Below, piece after piece: positions 13,407-25,111 of a DNA stretch of 64,000 bases (positions are counted from its first letter, which is position 1; every line of letters begins with the position of its first letter). This stretch comes from Capitella teleta. Taxonomy: Eukaryota > Annelida > Polychaeta > Capitellidae. The DNA is taken from assembly GCA_000328365.1 (NCBI GenBank), contig KB292627.1:112776-176775 (forward strand). Direction: 5' to 3'. The translations under genes and the position numbers were made by a program. Below the pieces are notes generated by a model. The model had not been told where the DNA came from. It ran no database searches and saw nothing but the letters and a program-made list of their open reading frames with translations.

Positions 13407-13650
13407 GCCCGGGACCGAGGTTTCCCCCTATTCTTATCGATAAATCTCAAGGGTTCTTTATCCTGTATACCACCATAGACACTAGTACACAGCGCCCGGC
13501 CTTGTCACGCAGTTGGGCAGCACTGCAGTCACCGAAGAATTACAATTATAACAATCATAATTCATAATCATAACGCCCGTGGCCTGATCGGGTCTCGAAC
13601 CCGGAACCTCGACCCCCACGGTCGGCATACCCGCGCCTAAGGTGTGCATG
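13407..13650 (-). mobile_element. tRNA-derived SINE, copy 1 (degraded head)
   Basis: On the minus strand this has a Pol III B-box (GGGTTCGAGACCCG, about 13588-13601) and, further downstream, a body ending in the GGGGGAAACC motif near 13420. The body aligns along its length with the copy at 18.8-19.0 kb (shared segments around TTCTTATCGATAAAT and CACCGAAGAATTA). The A-box half is diverged or replaced here, so this head is degraded. These are SINEs rather than functional tRNA genes: the tRNA-like part continues into an unrelated shared body. Confidence 0.75.
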
Positions 13651-14445
13651 CGGGATTAGCAGGAAGAAGATCAAATCAAGAAGATTAAATGTATATAATC
13701 CGTTAATTCAACACAAGCAAGGATTGTTAATATCTGCGGAGGTGTTTCTAAGAGCTCGTAGTTATTTCAAGTGTTGGTTCTAGACATCTTAGTTTATATC
13801 TATGAATGGTTCAACATTCTGAGTCAGTGATTTGGTGAAAATGTTCCTCTGATGAAGTAAATAAACAAAGCGAATTCTTTATTCTGCGGCTCAACGGATT
13901 CGATCAATATCAACCTGTACTTACTGTTTATCTGGCAATAAACCTCATTATTTGATGACAGGCGGCGCGAGAAGAAGCCCACACAGCACGAGTAAAGAGC
14001 AACCCCGACTTTCATTAAGTGAGAGTTGATACATAAGAAAGAAAATAATTATAATAAATTAATAAATACCCGGCAATAGCAACATCACCAGTCACCTGTA
14101 TCATAATTTGGTGTGATAATGCAAAATTAACAAACATTAAAAGATCAGTTTGAGCACTGAAATGACAAGAAAGCCAATATTGAAATCAAGCTTGATATAA
14201 TTAATAATATATGTAACTCGTAACCAGCTCAGCAGATTAATTTATGATTCTCGTACGTCATCAGACGACACACTTTCCACTGTAGATGCATCCTGTTGAT
14301 CCTATGTAAGCTGAGTGTATCATTAACGCTTTCTTGCTCGCGTCACTAATCAACTCGAACGTAAGCGTACAGGATTAAGTCAATAACTTTGATGGAATGT
14401 AAAAAAAAAATTAATAATAATGCTGCCACGTTACAAGTGGAGAAA

Positions 14446-14823
14446 ATGGCAGAGACAAACTTTGAGCCCAAAATGGCAGAAACAAACTTTGAGCCCAAAA
14501 TGGCAGAGACAAACTTTGAGCCCAAAATGGCAGAGACAAACTTTGAGCCCAAAATGGCAGAGACAAACTTTGAGCCCAAAATGGCAGAGACAAACTATGA
14601 GCCCAAAATGGCAGAGACAAACTTTGAGCCCAAAATGGCAGAGACAAACTTTGAGCCCAAAATGGCAGAAACAAACTTTGAGCCCAAAATGGCAGAGACA
14701 AACTTTGAGCCCAAAATGGCAGAGACAAACTTTGAGCCCAAAATGGCAGAGACAAACTATGAGCCCAAAATGGCAGAGACAAACTTTGAGCCCAAAATGG
14801 CAGAGACAAACTTTGAGCCAATA
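14446..14823 (+). repeat. 27-bp minisatellite, 14 tandem copies
   Basis: A 27-bp unit (9 codons, read MAETNFEPK on the plus strand) is repeated 14 times in a row with almost no divergence. Variant copies are few: the second and ninth carry a G-to-A change (GAAACA), and the sixth and twelfth read TAT instead of TTT. Because the unit length is a multiple of three and contains no stop in several frames, long open frames appear on both strands. No splice sites or flanking coding sequence support translation. I treat it as a non-coding satellite. Confidence 0.9.
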
Positions 14824-14829
14824 TCGGTA

Positions 14830-17095
14830 AATATAATAATTGATAAAATTGCATACCACAGCACCGGAAGTGCCAGTCTCACTGCACACTTATGAGGAGT
14901 CTTATTCATTGCATAACTGGTACTTATTTTTATAATAATAAACTTATCATCGTTGATATAATCATATCTTACGTCGTAATTCCTATGTACCGGTAATAAC
15001 TTACCCCTGTTATAACGAAGCCTATACTTTATAAGCCACAAAACATAAACACTATTGCGCATGTTAGAAAATAGAAGCAAGGTCACATATTTCAAAGAAC
15101 TTCCTCCAAAACCCATGCAATATATATCTCATACAATTGACAACAAAAGCAGCGACACTCAGTACCCGCCTGTACATCAATGTCTCATTTAACGAAGAGA
15201 AAACAGTGCTATATACGGAATGTTACCAAGAACTCCTGGTTTCAGAGAAATTGAGACATTTCCAAGACCATTAAAGAAGATTCCTGGAGACATATAGAAA
15301 CATTTCTGAAGAAATCAAAGTAAATATAACACTGTACCTAATATCTACAGATGATACATATAATAATATGGATAAGATCCTAGCAAAGGCAGAAATAAAC
15401 TAACGATAGCGTGGTTAAACATCGCATGCCAGGTATAATATCCCTCTCCAAATAGTCAACTCCGTAGATCTACTCATGTACAATCGGACATGATACATAC
15501 AGGCTATGACGGTCGACGTTTCCGTGTGTTGTGCTTGCTTTGTCGGGACTTAACTTTCCAGTTGATAATCAAATACAGAGCTGAAAGGGAGCTTTGTCTG
15601 TCTTTCCTCGTCACGGATAAATTGAAGGCGTTGGCTAAAGAAGCAGCAAGCGCTTTTGAAGGTTTTCTTCCATTTCTGACTTCTTTCCACCAAAGGAAAA
15701 CATGAATCCTCAACGACAGATTATGAGGTCGGAGCGCCCTTCACCAGGAAAGAGGCTACAATGGTGTTGCTGGAGGGTATACACCCTGGGGTATAAAATT
15801 GCACTACAAAAGCAACCATTGTAGCTTATTTGTAGACGAAATCTTTGCTCTGTAATATATCGATGCATTGCATCATCAATCGCTAATTGGTGTATTAACT
15901 GATTCATGGGATGATGTGCCTTTGGTTCTATATGAAAAAAAAAGAGGGCTCTATTTAGTATTAACTATTAATGCAGCTAACGTATATTCGGTAATTAGAC
16001 TACGATAATTACTTATTTTATTGGTGTCAAAATTGTTAGCAGAGCTCTTCTTGGCTGGCTGTGCTGTAATTGAGGATTATGCAACAGTGTGTCTTATCAC
16101 TCTTATGACTTGCCTTTGATCTTCTTAGCCAATTGGTTGAATTGGAGAGAATTAGAAATTATAATATGTAATTCTTTAGGCATGAAGTCACAACTTCTAC
16201 ACATAGTTATGTAAGATTTTTTTAGTATAAAGTGTATCGCTTGATCTTATTTATTTTACTAAACGCAACCAGCAGAATGCGCCATAGTTAATTTCTGAAG
16301 GTTAAGAGTCACAAATAAAATACAATTACATGAATCTGTTTTTTATAAATCTATGATCATTAATATTTGGAAGGAATACTAATAATAATCTGTCAATAAT
16401 TCTATTACATAACATTTGTCTGGGTTAGCACGAGTCGCCCATCACTTGTGAATTGGCCAACAGACGCCAAATGGTGACTCAATTGCCTCGGCCTTTAGCC
16501 ACAGTAGAAATGAATCATGGGTTTGCCAGAACAAATGCCCATTCAATTTATATATCAGTAAACACGAGATAGAAATTTGGTCCGCTAAAAGGTAAAATGT
16601 TTCTACATGTAAGCAATGATTGCCAGCAACCTACTTGACAGTAAATGACTGAGTACATGTTTTACCACTTGTAGAAACAGAGTGATCATATGGATACATT
16701 AAATGATTAAAACATAACAAATGGTGCAAGAATAAACAAGCTTTGTGCCCCGTATAACATGAAGGAGGTGATAAGTAATGAATGTATCAACATGGTTGAC
16801 AATGATCAACATGCAGATTTGTTCAAGCAGATTATTATTTTTTTTTTTATTTCCTCTCTTGTGCTCTTGAGCCTTTTGTGGGTGTAATGAATGTATTTGT
16901 ATAATTTATATCAATCAGATATACAATAATTCTCAATAAATATTGCAGATTATTGAACTTTGACCTTTTTAAAGTACAGATGTATACAGAATACAGCGTG
17001 GTGCAATAAAACCAGAATAAAGAGAATACATGTATTCATGTAGTTCCACAATATGTAATCGACGATCATCCTGAATCCTTGGTTCCATAACGGTC
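14830..17095. other. Intergenic, no gene seen
   Basis: The stretch is AT-rich. An open frame near 15490-15705 is open on both strands but has no recognisable residues or splice context. I see no RNA gene. Confidence 0.4.
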
Positions 17096-17097
17096 CC

Positions 17098-17798
17098 TTA
17101 AAGGGAGGGAGAACTGGTTAAAAATGGACTTTGAGTCGTTATTTGATGCACCAAAAATGATTCCTATGCCTGGCCCACACAAGGAATATCATCCCTAACG
17201 ATTTCGCGGGAGATATATTACTAATTAGGCGTGACGTCATGAGCTGTGATGAAACACCGAGTTCCCCATCTTTTACAATGGGCCTCGTCATATCAGCGTG
17301 TCCTGTGACTTAACACCTGGATATTTTTTTATTTTCTTTTCGGAAATAGATAGAATAATCATTTTGCCACCAGTCAGGCGCGAAAAAAAAAATAGTTTTC
17401 GCTATTTTTCTTATTTTAACAAGCGATTTTCTAGGACACCTACCATGTTTCTCATCCTGAAACAGTAAAAAGTCAGCCAGAGTGCACCACGCATGCGCTT
17501 TCGTTTCGTAAACAACAGAGATGTCCTTTTATGGCGAAGATGATCTGCTCTGATTGGCTGAAATCGATAGCTTCACGAGGGGAACGGGGCCAATCACGGC
17601 AAACCCTCAGCTGACGTTTGCCTCCTATATTTCGTAATGGAAGTCATTCTCCCATAGGCGCAATGCTAACCCCGATATTCGGAATGGATTATTTCCTTAC
17701 GCTTGCATCCAGGCATGGTGTTTTTGGCACAGAATGCTATCAATTGGTGCTATGAGTCAATAGAACATCACTTAAAATTCAGTTCCCCATCCCTTTAA
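17098..17798. mobile_element. Non-autonomous DNA transposon (MITE) flanked by TTAA, piggyBac-like
   Basis: TTAA at 17098-17101 is followed by AGGGAGGGAGAACTGGTTAA. The other end reads CAGTTCCCCATCCCT then TTAA at 17795-17798. The two ends are inverted repeats of about 15-24 bp with a few mismatches, and the TTAA tetranucleotides fit the target duplication used by piggyBac transposases. The 693-bp interior has no transposase frame. Known for the superfamily: strict TTAA insertion. Inferred: this copy was mobilised in trans. It ends 17 bp before an assembly gap, which is typical of a repeat. Confidence 0.65.
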
Positions 17799-17814
17799 AT
17801 TTCGAGAACTGGAA

Positions 17815-17864
17815 NNNNNNNNNNNNNNNNNNNNNNNNNNNNNNNNNNNNNNNNNNNNNNNNNN
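17815..17864. other. Assembly gap (N run)
   Basis: Fifty undetermined bases immediately downstream of the TTAA-flanked MITE. Confidence 1.
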
Positions 17865-18771
17865 ACACCTAAATAAAATAAGTAATCAAGATTCAAAATA
17901 CAAACAACGAAATTCACACAAACTAATTAGAACTAGAAACATGCGTTTATACTATAGATGTAATAGGAGACGTTAATAATTTAAATCAGTGAACGGTTAT
18001 ACTGACGAAAGAGTGTGAGTTACAGTTGTCTTGGCATTGCCTGTGCCTATTGATGCCTATTAAGTATTAACTCAGATAACCCTCTTTGGGGAGGGGTGAG
18101 GGAGGGGAAGAAGACTGGTTTGGCTAATACTTAGCAATTTATTGGATTCAGCAGTGAAATCACAGGACATCTGGATATTGCTTGGTTCTATGGTCATTGG
18201 TTATTATACTGTAATTCTGTGCTAGCTGTAAATCAAATGCAAGCTTTAATTAAAGAGCTTTCTTGCAATTCATTCTCTCTATTTCTCCATAAAGTAAGAC
18301 TGAAATTTGACAAGTTGAATGCTAGAAAGGTTGCCCGGATATGACCCTGCAATATATTTTTTTCTTCTTTTTGAGATTATTAATGGCGAATTACTTTATG
18401 CATTTAGTTTGTTCCCTGTTTAATTTGTTACTTTTATATGGTTACTATAGTTTTTTTTTCACTTCTTCATACACTCATGCATATTTAATTTTTATTAATA
18501 CAATACATGAAATGAAAATTATTATCAGTAGTTATAAGGCCATAATTTCATATAAAATCTCACTTGTAAGTCATTAAATTTACTGCATTCATACACCACA
18601 TTCACCTTGGAATTGAAATCCCAGGTGGTCACTAAATGAGTCAGTGAACAAGGGATGTAGATAATTGCCAGTAGATTAGCCGTGACCTGTGAATCATGCA
18701 TGACACATTCATGTCATGGATTCAAGGAGTGCACATACCCCGAGGTGAGTAAGCCAGTTTTTGGACTTGGT

Positions 18772-18989
18772 CCAGGACAGGGGGTTTCCCCCTACTCTTA
18801 TTGATAAATTCAAAGGATTCTTTAAACAGCACTGCAGAGTGCAGAATCACCAAAGAATTATTATTATAACAAATTACAATTATAATTCGCAATCATAATG
18901 GCCAAAGCCCAATCGGGTCTCGAACCCAGGACCTCGACCTCCGAGGTTGACATAGCCGGTCAAATCGACTGAGCTATTCGGCGCCCCTA
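18772..18989 (-). mobile_element. tRNA-derived SINE, copy 2 (intact head)
   Basis: Read on the minus strand, the head has a tRNA-like start with an A-box (TAGCTCAGTCGATTTGA, about 18962-18978) and a B-box (GGGTTCGAGACCCG, about 18914-18927), spaced about as in a tRNA. A body follows, shared with copy 1 and ending at GGGGAAACCCCC near 18783. The A-box and B-box give the internal Pol III promoter expected of a tRNA-derived SINE. There is no poly(A) tail. The LINE partner is unknown. Confidence 0.8.
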
Positions 18990-19727
18990 CTTTAAATTTT
19001 AGATATAATAATATGTATATTATTACACACAGTCTAGAAGGTCACATAGGCGTTTCAAGATGGCATGACCACCTGTGCAATATATCAGACAGATCAAGAT
19101 CCTGCTGCGGTCCACAGGGTGGTTCAATCTGCAATAATTGGTTGTCACAGATGAACACAGATGAATCGAGCCCATGGACGCTCACTGAAGTATATATATG
19201 TCAGGTAAGCAATATTTAATGTACTATTAAAATAATCAAGGACTAGAGTCACTGGACTAGAAGTACAAGACTATACCAGTATGTGACTATGTCAGCTATA
19301 CTGATAGTGACATTTACCAGAACTAACTTACAGGTAAATTACAGGTCCTCTTCTGATCTTCAGGCTTCAAAGGCCTCTTTAGGCTCTTACGATCAGATCC
19401 TTATATTATATTTTGATGCTGGATTTGAACTAGTTAGTCTACCTGACATGTGATATGATACTACAATATGATGGTTGTACTAAAGTACTGGTGTACGGAC
19501 CTCGCCGCTTTATCTCTGCTATAGTTTATTAGTTAACCCTACCAGTTTGGCAGTAACCTTGTTCCAAGTCTCTATATTGACAATTCTTATTAATAATTGT
19601 AGATATCATCCACACAAATTATGACTACATGCAGTACTGTCACTGTGTACAGACCAGCAGACTGGATCTAGTCTATTAGTCTATATAATATATAAACTAA
19701 TATCTGTATTATTGTGTATACTGTCTA

Positions 19728-19818
19728 GATTAATCTGTCATCTGTGCCATGCCAATCTAATTATATATAATATATAATTAGATTGGCATGGCATGGCACA
19801 GATAAATCAGTCTGTGAC
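19728..19818. repeat. Long near-perfect hairpin with AT palindromic centre
   Basis: The segment CTGTGCCATGCCAATCTAAT and its exact reverse complement flank a central AT palindrome (TATATATAATATATA). The perfect stem is about 25 bp per arm, with looser complementarity extending outward to 19728 and 19818. One arm carries an extra GCATG unit. It could be a foldback MITE or a structure-prone site. Confidence 0.7.
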
Positions 19819-20268
19819 TCTGTATACCTCCCATCGCCTCGCTGTAGTATAAGTATGCCAGCAAATAATTATTCATTGGCAGCAAATACTAATAGGTTAG
19901 CTTAATAACTATAATCTATATTAATATAATTATGATAATTATAATTATATTATAAAGAGAATAGAGATAAGAGAGGTAATAATCACGCCTTCCGTATTAG
20001 AATTGAAACGAGTCTCACCTGCTGCGCGTATTCGCTATTGAAGAAAAAAGGTCGTCGAGTAGAGCATGACTCTTATAACCAAAAGGCGACTGCTTAATAA
20101 TTATGATCTGCGAACCGTTCCACCTGAATTGCGCGGGTTCATCAGATTTTGTGAGGTAAACATCCGCTTGAAACGCTTAATTGCACGGATGACTAGCGAC
20201 ACGGAACAAAAGTGCGTTATGATTCGAAGGGAACAATCGTGAAATCTGTGTCACAGCAGCTGAGCAAA

Positions 20269-21835
20269 ATGGAGAACCTAAACTGGAAAGATCTTCTTGA
20301 GAATCCTGCCTGTTTCTTGGGCATATCATCGCTGTTCAAACTTGTCTCTCTCTATTTAATGAAGGAGAAGATGCATAAACGTAGCAAAGTCGTCGGACAA
20401 GTCTCTAGAATCACTCTTTTCCCTGTCAAATCTATGAAAGGTGTCGACTATGAGGAGCTTCAGTGTTGTGTCCGCGGATGTTTTGACCCTGAGGACGAAG
20501 TTTTCGACAGGTTAATTATTATCAGTGATATTTTTCACCACCTCTATATGGGAATTTCGCAATTTATAACGTATTAGTGGTATAAAATATTATGCAAATA
20601 TAATGAAATTAATTATCTTTATATTACTTTTAAGATTTTTTTTTCTTTTTTAACTTTTTTTCTTCTTTTTTCTTTTTATTTATTATTTTTTTCTTTCCAG
20701 AACTTGGATGGTAACTGACAACCATCATAGATTCGTGACAGCAAGGCAGCAGCCGAAATTGTTGACGATTCAGCCCAGTTTCATCGGTGATGACTTTCTA
20801 CTTGATGCCCCTGGGATGGACTCTTTGATTATCCCAAAAGTACCATGTCCCCATGGCCATGATTCCGTTACCTCAGTGTAAGATAAACTTAAATCTTGAG
20901 CATTAATTAAAATAAATACAAAATTAAATCACATATTTAATTAATAAAGACAATAATAATTATTTTTATATTATGTACATTTTTAACGAATAAAAATAAA
21001 AGTCATTTGAATTAGTTTTAACCTTACAGCGTCTGGGGTGAGAAAGTGAAAGCTTATGACGCTGGAGAGAAGGCAGCCGCTTGGTTGAGCGTCTACTTGG
21101 GCGACGCATTCCGACTCGTGTTCCATCCCCAGCACTTTGAAAGTCGTGACCTCAACCGCAGAGCTGACAAGTGGTGTTCAGAGGCCAAAGATGAAGATCA
21201 GGTCAGAGCAACAGATTTCAATGCATCAATTTTAACTGTTATTTCCCCCAGATTATTTATCAGGATTTATTTCCGTATCTGCTTCTATCTGAGGCATCGG
21301 TTGACGATTTGAACTCGCGACTGGAAAATCCAATTTCGGTTGATAACTTCCGGCCGAATATTGTAGTCTCGGGTTGCTCGGCTTATGATGAGGTGAGCTT
21401 ATAATTATTATAATTATTATAATTAATATTTGTTCTATTCTCTTGATTAAATTTATTATTTTCTTCCCAGGATAAGTGGGAAGATATCTACATAGGGGAC
21501 GCACGGCTTGTCAATGTGAAACCATGCAACAGGTATATAAACACCCACTTAATTAATTTTCACCCTTCGGCAATAATGACCATAGGTGTGTGTTGACCAC
21601 GGTTGATCCTGTGAAAGGTGTGAAAGACCCGAACTTGGAGCCATTGAAAACCCTTCGCAAGTAGGTTTTCACAAATTTCGTATTGGACAATATTCACACG
21701 ACTCTCAAACATTCCAGGTATCGATTATGGAAAGAGGAATTCAAGGATTCACCAATGTTCGGAATAAACCTTCTTTCCAGCCGGGAGGGGAAAATCAAAG
21801 TTGGGGATTCTGTTTACGCAACCATCAAAGAATGA
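20269..21835 (+). CDS. MTARC: Mitochondrial amidoxime reducing component (MOSC-domain molybdoenzyme)
   Basis: This enzyme uses a molybdenum cofactor to reduce N-hydroxylated substrates, with electrons from cytochrome b5 and its reductase, at the mitochondrial outer membrane. Exons: 20269-20510, 20701-20877, 21030-21201, 21252-21392, 21471-21532, 21586-21660, 21718-21835. All are GT-AG and the joined frame is 328 aa, close to the usual 335 or so. The start is the ATG in AAAATGG context. Residues 1-35 give a short hydrophobic anchor (CFLGISSLFKLVSLYL), then a MOSC N-terminal beta-barrel (ITLFPVKSMKGVDY) and the MOSC domain. RCVLTTVDPVKGV holds Cys266, the expected Mo ligand. Intron 1 has an unusually T-rich 3' half. 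It converges on GFM2, about 470 bp away. MTARC1 and MTARC2 are a vertebrate split, so I give only the family symbol. Confidence 0.94.
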
Positions 21836-22308
21836 TTACATAACCTCAGTATTATGATCACAGCGTTCACTCCTCTAATCAAAGAAATCAATGTCATTTT
21901 GATTTTTCACAGTTCATGTTGTTAATTAATGGTGATAGTGAAGTTTATACAATTGTTGATTTTTTTTGTACGTGATTATTATTGATTGCCGCCCAGCATC
22001 TTTATGTATTACCTCTTTAAATGCTTTAATGATAATTGGTGTTTATTCATTGTGTGTTGTTTCAGATCTTCAATTCAAAAATCTGGCCAGGGTAATTTGA
22101 CGAAATTCATGGAATTAAGTAGATTATTTTAGTAAATGTATTACAAAACGAGAAATCTTTAGTTACACTGATCATAGTATCAAAAGCTTAAACTTATTGT
22201 GCCATATCTCCTTGTATACCAGTATAAAATAAGAAATTTTTACAAGTGATACTGAATACATAATATTGAATAAAACAAATTTATTGAGAATCACTGTTCT
22301 TATTCCTG

Positions 22309-25071
22309 CTAGCGAGGCATGACCCCTGTGACCTTCTGTATGGCTGCCGCCTGATCCTGGCCGCTCATAGGTTCATACGCTGCCACGTGCATGCTGCAGT
22401 GAGCCGTTCCGCTCGTCAATGTACGTAATGTGGAAGCGTAGCCAACCAGCTCAGATAATGGCACGATAGCATTCACCACTCTATGGTCAGATATGTGAGC
22501 AATGTCCGAGATCTGCGCCCTTCGATGAGCGAGGTCAGATATGACCGCTCCTGTGCGGTCTTCATCCACGTGGATCTGTGGAAATTTCTCAACGTGAAAA
22601 AAGGATTAAATTGTTGATGTGTTTTACCTGAACATTCATCATGGGTTCAAGCAGTGCTGGGTTAGCTTGGGCGCATGCTTGCTGTATACATTGGGCAACC
22701 GCTGCTGTAATCATGGCCAGTGAAGTCTGGTTGGTGGTTTTAAATTCGTGAAGCTCAGCACGGACATTCAGTAACGGAGAGCGGAGAATTGGACCTCAAG
22801 GGAAATATTATGATAAAATCTCTTGATATTCACACACAATTCTCACCTCTGGTGATGGCTGAAGATACTCCATTCTTGATAGCATTCAAACGTGGTCGAA
22901 TGATCTTCGAATTGCCAGCCAGCGAAGATTGCTCATGTGGGACAATGTCCAGTGACCCGTGATGCTCGTCGCTTGGATGGACGCTAAGCGTGACGGTGAC
23001 TTGATGTCGCTTATCCCCGATGTGTGTGTCCATCACAACAGTGTCCTCAGCTGAAGTCTGAATCCTTTCCTTGTAGGCAATTTGTAGTTGTCCCAGATGA
23101 GCATCAACTTTGTATTCTTTGTGAATACGATCCTGTACAATATCCAGATGAAGCTCTCCCATTCCGCTTAATATGGTCTCTCCGGTGTCTTCATCAAAGT
23201 GAACTCGCAGGCTTGGATCCTCCTTGGTTAAGCATTCTAACGCATGATCCAACTGCTTCTTAAACGCCATGGACGGTGGTTCAACCGAGCAGAAGAACAC
23301 GGGGTCTGGTAGGGATAATCCCGCGAGTACAGGAGCACCCTCTTCCCCACTTTCCCTCTCAGCCGCTTTGGCTACTTGGGCGCTTGTGACAATCGTATCC
23401 CCTGTGATGGTCTGGAAAAAAGAGCTACAACTTCTGAATGGATGTCAGCACAGGAACCAAACCTCTTTGAATCCTGCCACAGCCACAATGTGTCCACTCT
23501 CTGCCTGGTTAATATCCTTCATGTCATCTGCGGAAACTTGCAGCAAACGGCTGACTTTTTCGCTGCTTTTACGGCTGATGTTATAGACTGTACTTCCAGA
23601 GGTTAACGTGCCATTGTACAGCCGAATAAAGGTGAGCGGCCCTCGTCTTTTATCATGCATGATCTTGAAAGCCAAACCACATAAATGGTCTTTGTAAAGT
23701 TTGACAAAACTATGAGGTATCTCAGTTGGATCAGGTAAGTACAGCCCCACAGCGTTCATTAACGGCTGTACTCCAGTATTCTTGAGTGAACTACCGCATA
23801 AAATTGGAACAGCATTGCTCTGTAGAGTCGCTCTTCGAATCGAGTGCTGAAGAATTGTCGGACAAATAGATCCAGTGTCCTCTTCACTGAGGAAAACATC
23901 GGCCAAATGATCGTCCAAGTTTGCTAAAAGCTCAACTAAATCTGTACGTGTGACGAAGGCTTCTTCATAGAGTGATCCACCAGTTTTGGAATTGAGGGGT
24001 ATCCGTTTATAAGTGCGTCCATCCGGAGAATCCCAAACAAGTTCCTCCATCAATACTACGTCCAAGATTCCTGAGAACTGCTTCCCACTCCCGATTGGTT
24101 TCTGTAAAATGAGAGGCTGAACTCGCAACTTCTCTTCAACTGACGTCACAGAGCGATCAAAATCAGCCATGTTTTTGTCCATTTTGTTGATGTAAATTAT
24201 GCGTGGAATCCTATAGTTGTCAGCCTGACGCCAAACGGTTAACGTCTGGGCTTCCACCCCTGAGGTACAGAAACATTGATTTAAGTACAGAAGGGTCGTG
24301 AACTTGCCTGCTGAAGCATCTATTACCGCCACTGCCCCGTCCAACACCCTCAGGGATCGCTCCACTTCCAGAGTGAAGTCAACATGACCTATATTGGGAG
24401 TAACTCAATTATAAAATCTCTTATAATATAACCTCGGGATCACACAGCTTTCTTTAAAATAATTTCATTTCACACACCTGGAGTGTCAATGAGATTTATG
24501 CAGTACTGTTGCCATGGAAACGTGATTGCGGCACTTGTGATGGTGATGCCACGCGCCCTCTCTTGGTCCATCCAGTCCATAACAGTATCCCCGTCATCTA
24601 CATCTCCTGTCAAGGGGAAGAAATTATTTATATAATATAGTTAATATAGAATAGTATTTTCATCTCAGTTTCGTTACAAGTCATTCAGCAAGTAGTCAGG
24701 CTTTTGCCAGATGTTATACATGTACATTAGGTAACGGAAGGATGCGTAAGAGAACCTAGATGCTGAGTGATTCCTGAGTAGTACAGCATACGCTCCGTTG
24801 TAGTCGTCTTCCCAGCATCAATATGAGCCATGATTCCGATATTACGAACATCATGGATTGATGTGTCGGATGGAGCTTTAGATTTCACGGCTGATTTCGA
24901 ATTTTTTTTAGTCGAGATATACCGTCGTGAGGAGAGCCCAAACAGAGAGCCATGGGCAAGGCCTTGATTAGCATTGCGGGTATAGCTAGCAGACGATACA
25001 GTGTTCAAAGGGCATAGTTGGATAATTTTACCGCATCTAGCGGCTGTTAATCCACTTCGCATTGATAGCAT
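22309..25071 (-). CDS. GFM2: Mitochondrial elongation factor G2 / ribosome-recycling GTPase
   Basis: EF-G2mt works with mitochondrial ribosome recycling factor to split post-termination mitoribosomes. Exons (minus): 25071-24756, 24606-24478, 24388-24308, 24259-23463, 23411-22847, 22794-22628, 22575-22309. The joined frame is 773 aa, against about 779 in human. GTPase motifs: [12 protein letters not shown] (about 82-93), DTPGHVDF across the exon 2/3 junction, and NKMDK early in exon 4. EF-G domains II-V follow, with the [10 protein letters not shown] motif in exon 5. A basic, Ser-rich presequence suits mitochondrial import; I chose the ATG at 25071 because the frame extends upstream only through non-ATG codons. 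Intron 3 is 48 bp with a GC donor (CAG|GCAAGT). The frame is intact and looks functional. Choice of GFM2 over GFM1 rests on length and the [16 protein letters not shown] segment. Confidence 0.93.
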
Positions 25072-25111
25072 GTTGTTCAAAAAATATTTTGATTTGTGAA
25101 TTAAGTGCAAG

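Noticed and set aside
13588-13650. tRNA gene on the minus strand
   Set aside because: Only the B-box half is preserved, and the flank continues into a body shared with another SINE copy.
14346-15116. Five long open frames on both strands around the 27-bp array
   Set aside because: All are products of a stop-free repeat unit whose length is a multiple of three. There is no splice or start evidence for any.
15490-15713. Overlapping open frames on both strands
   Set aside because: There are no splice sites, no similarity I recognise and no way to choose a strand.
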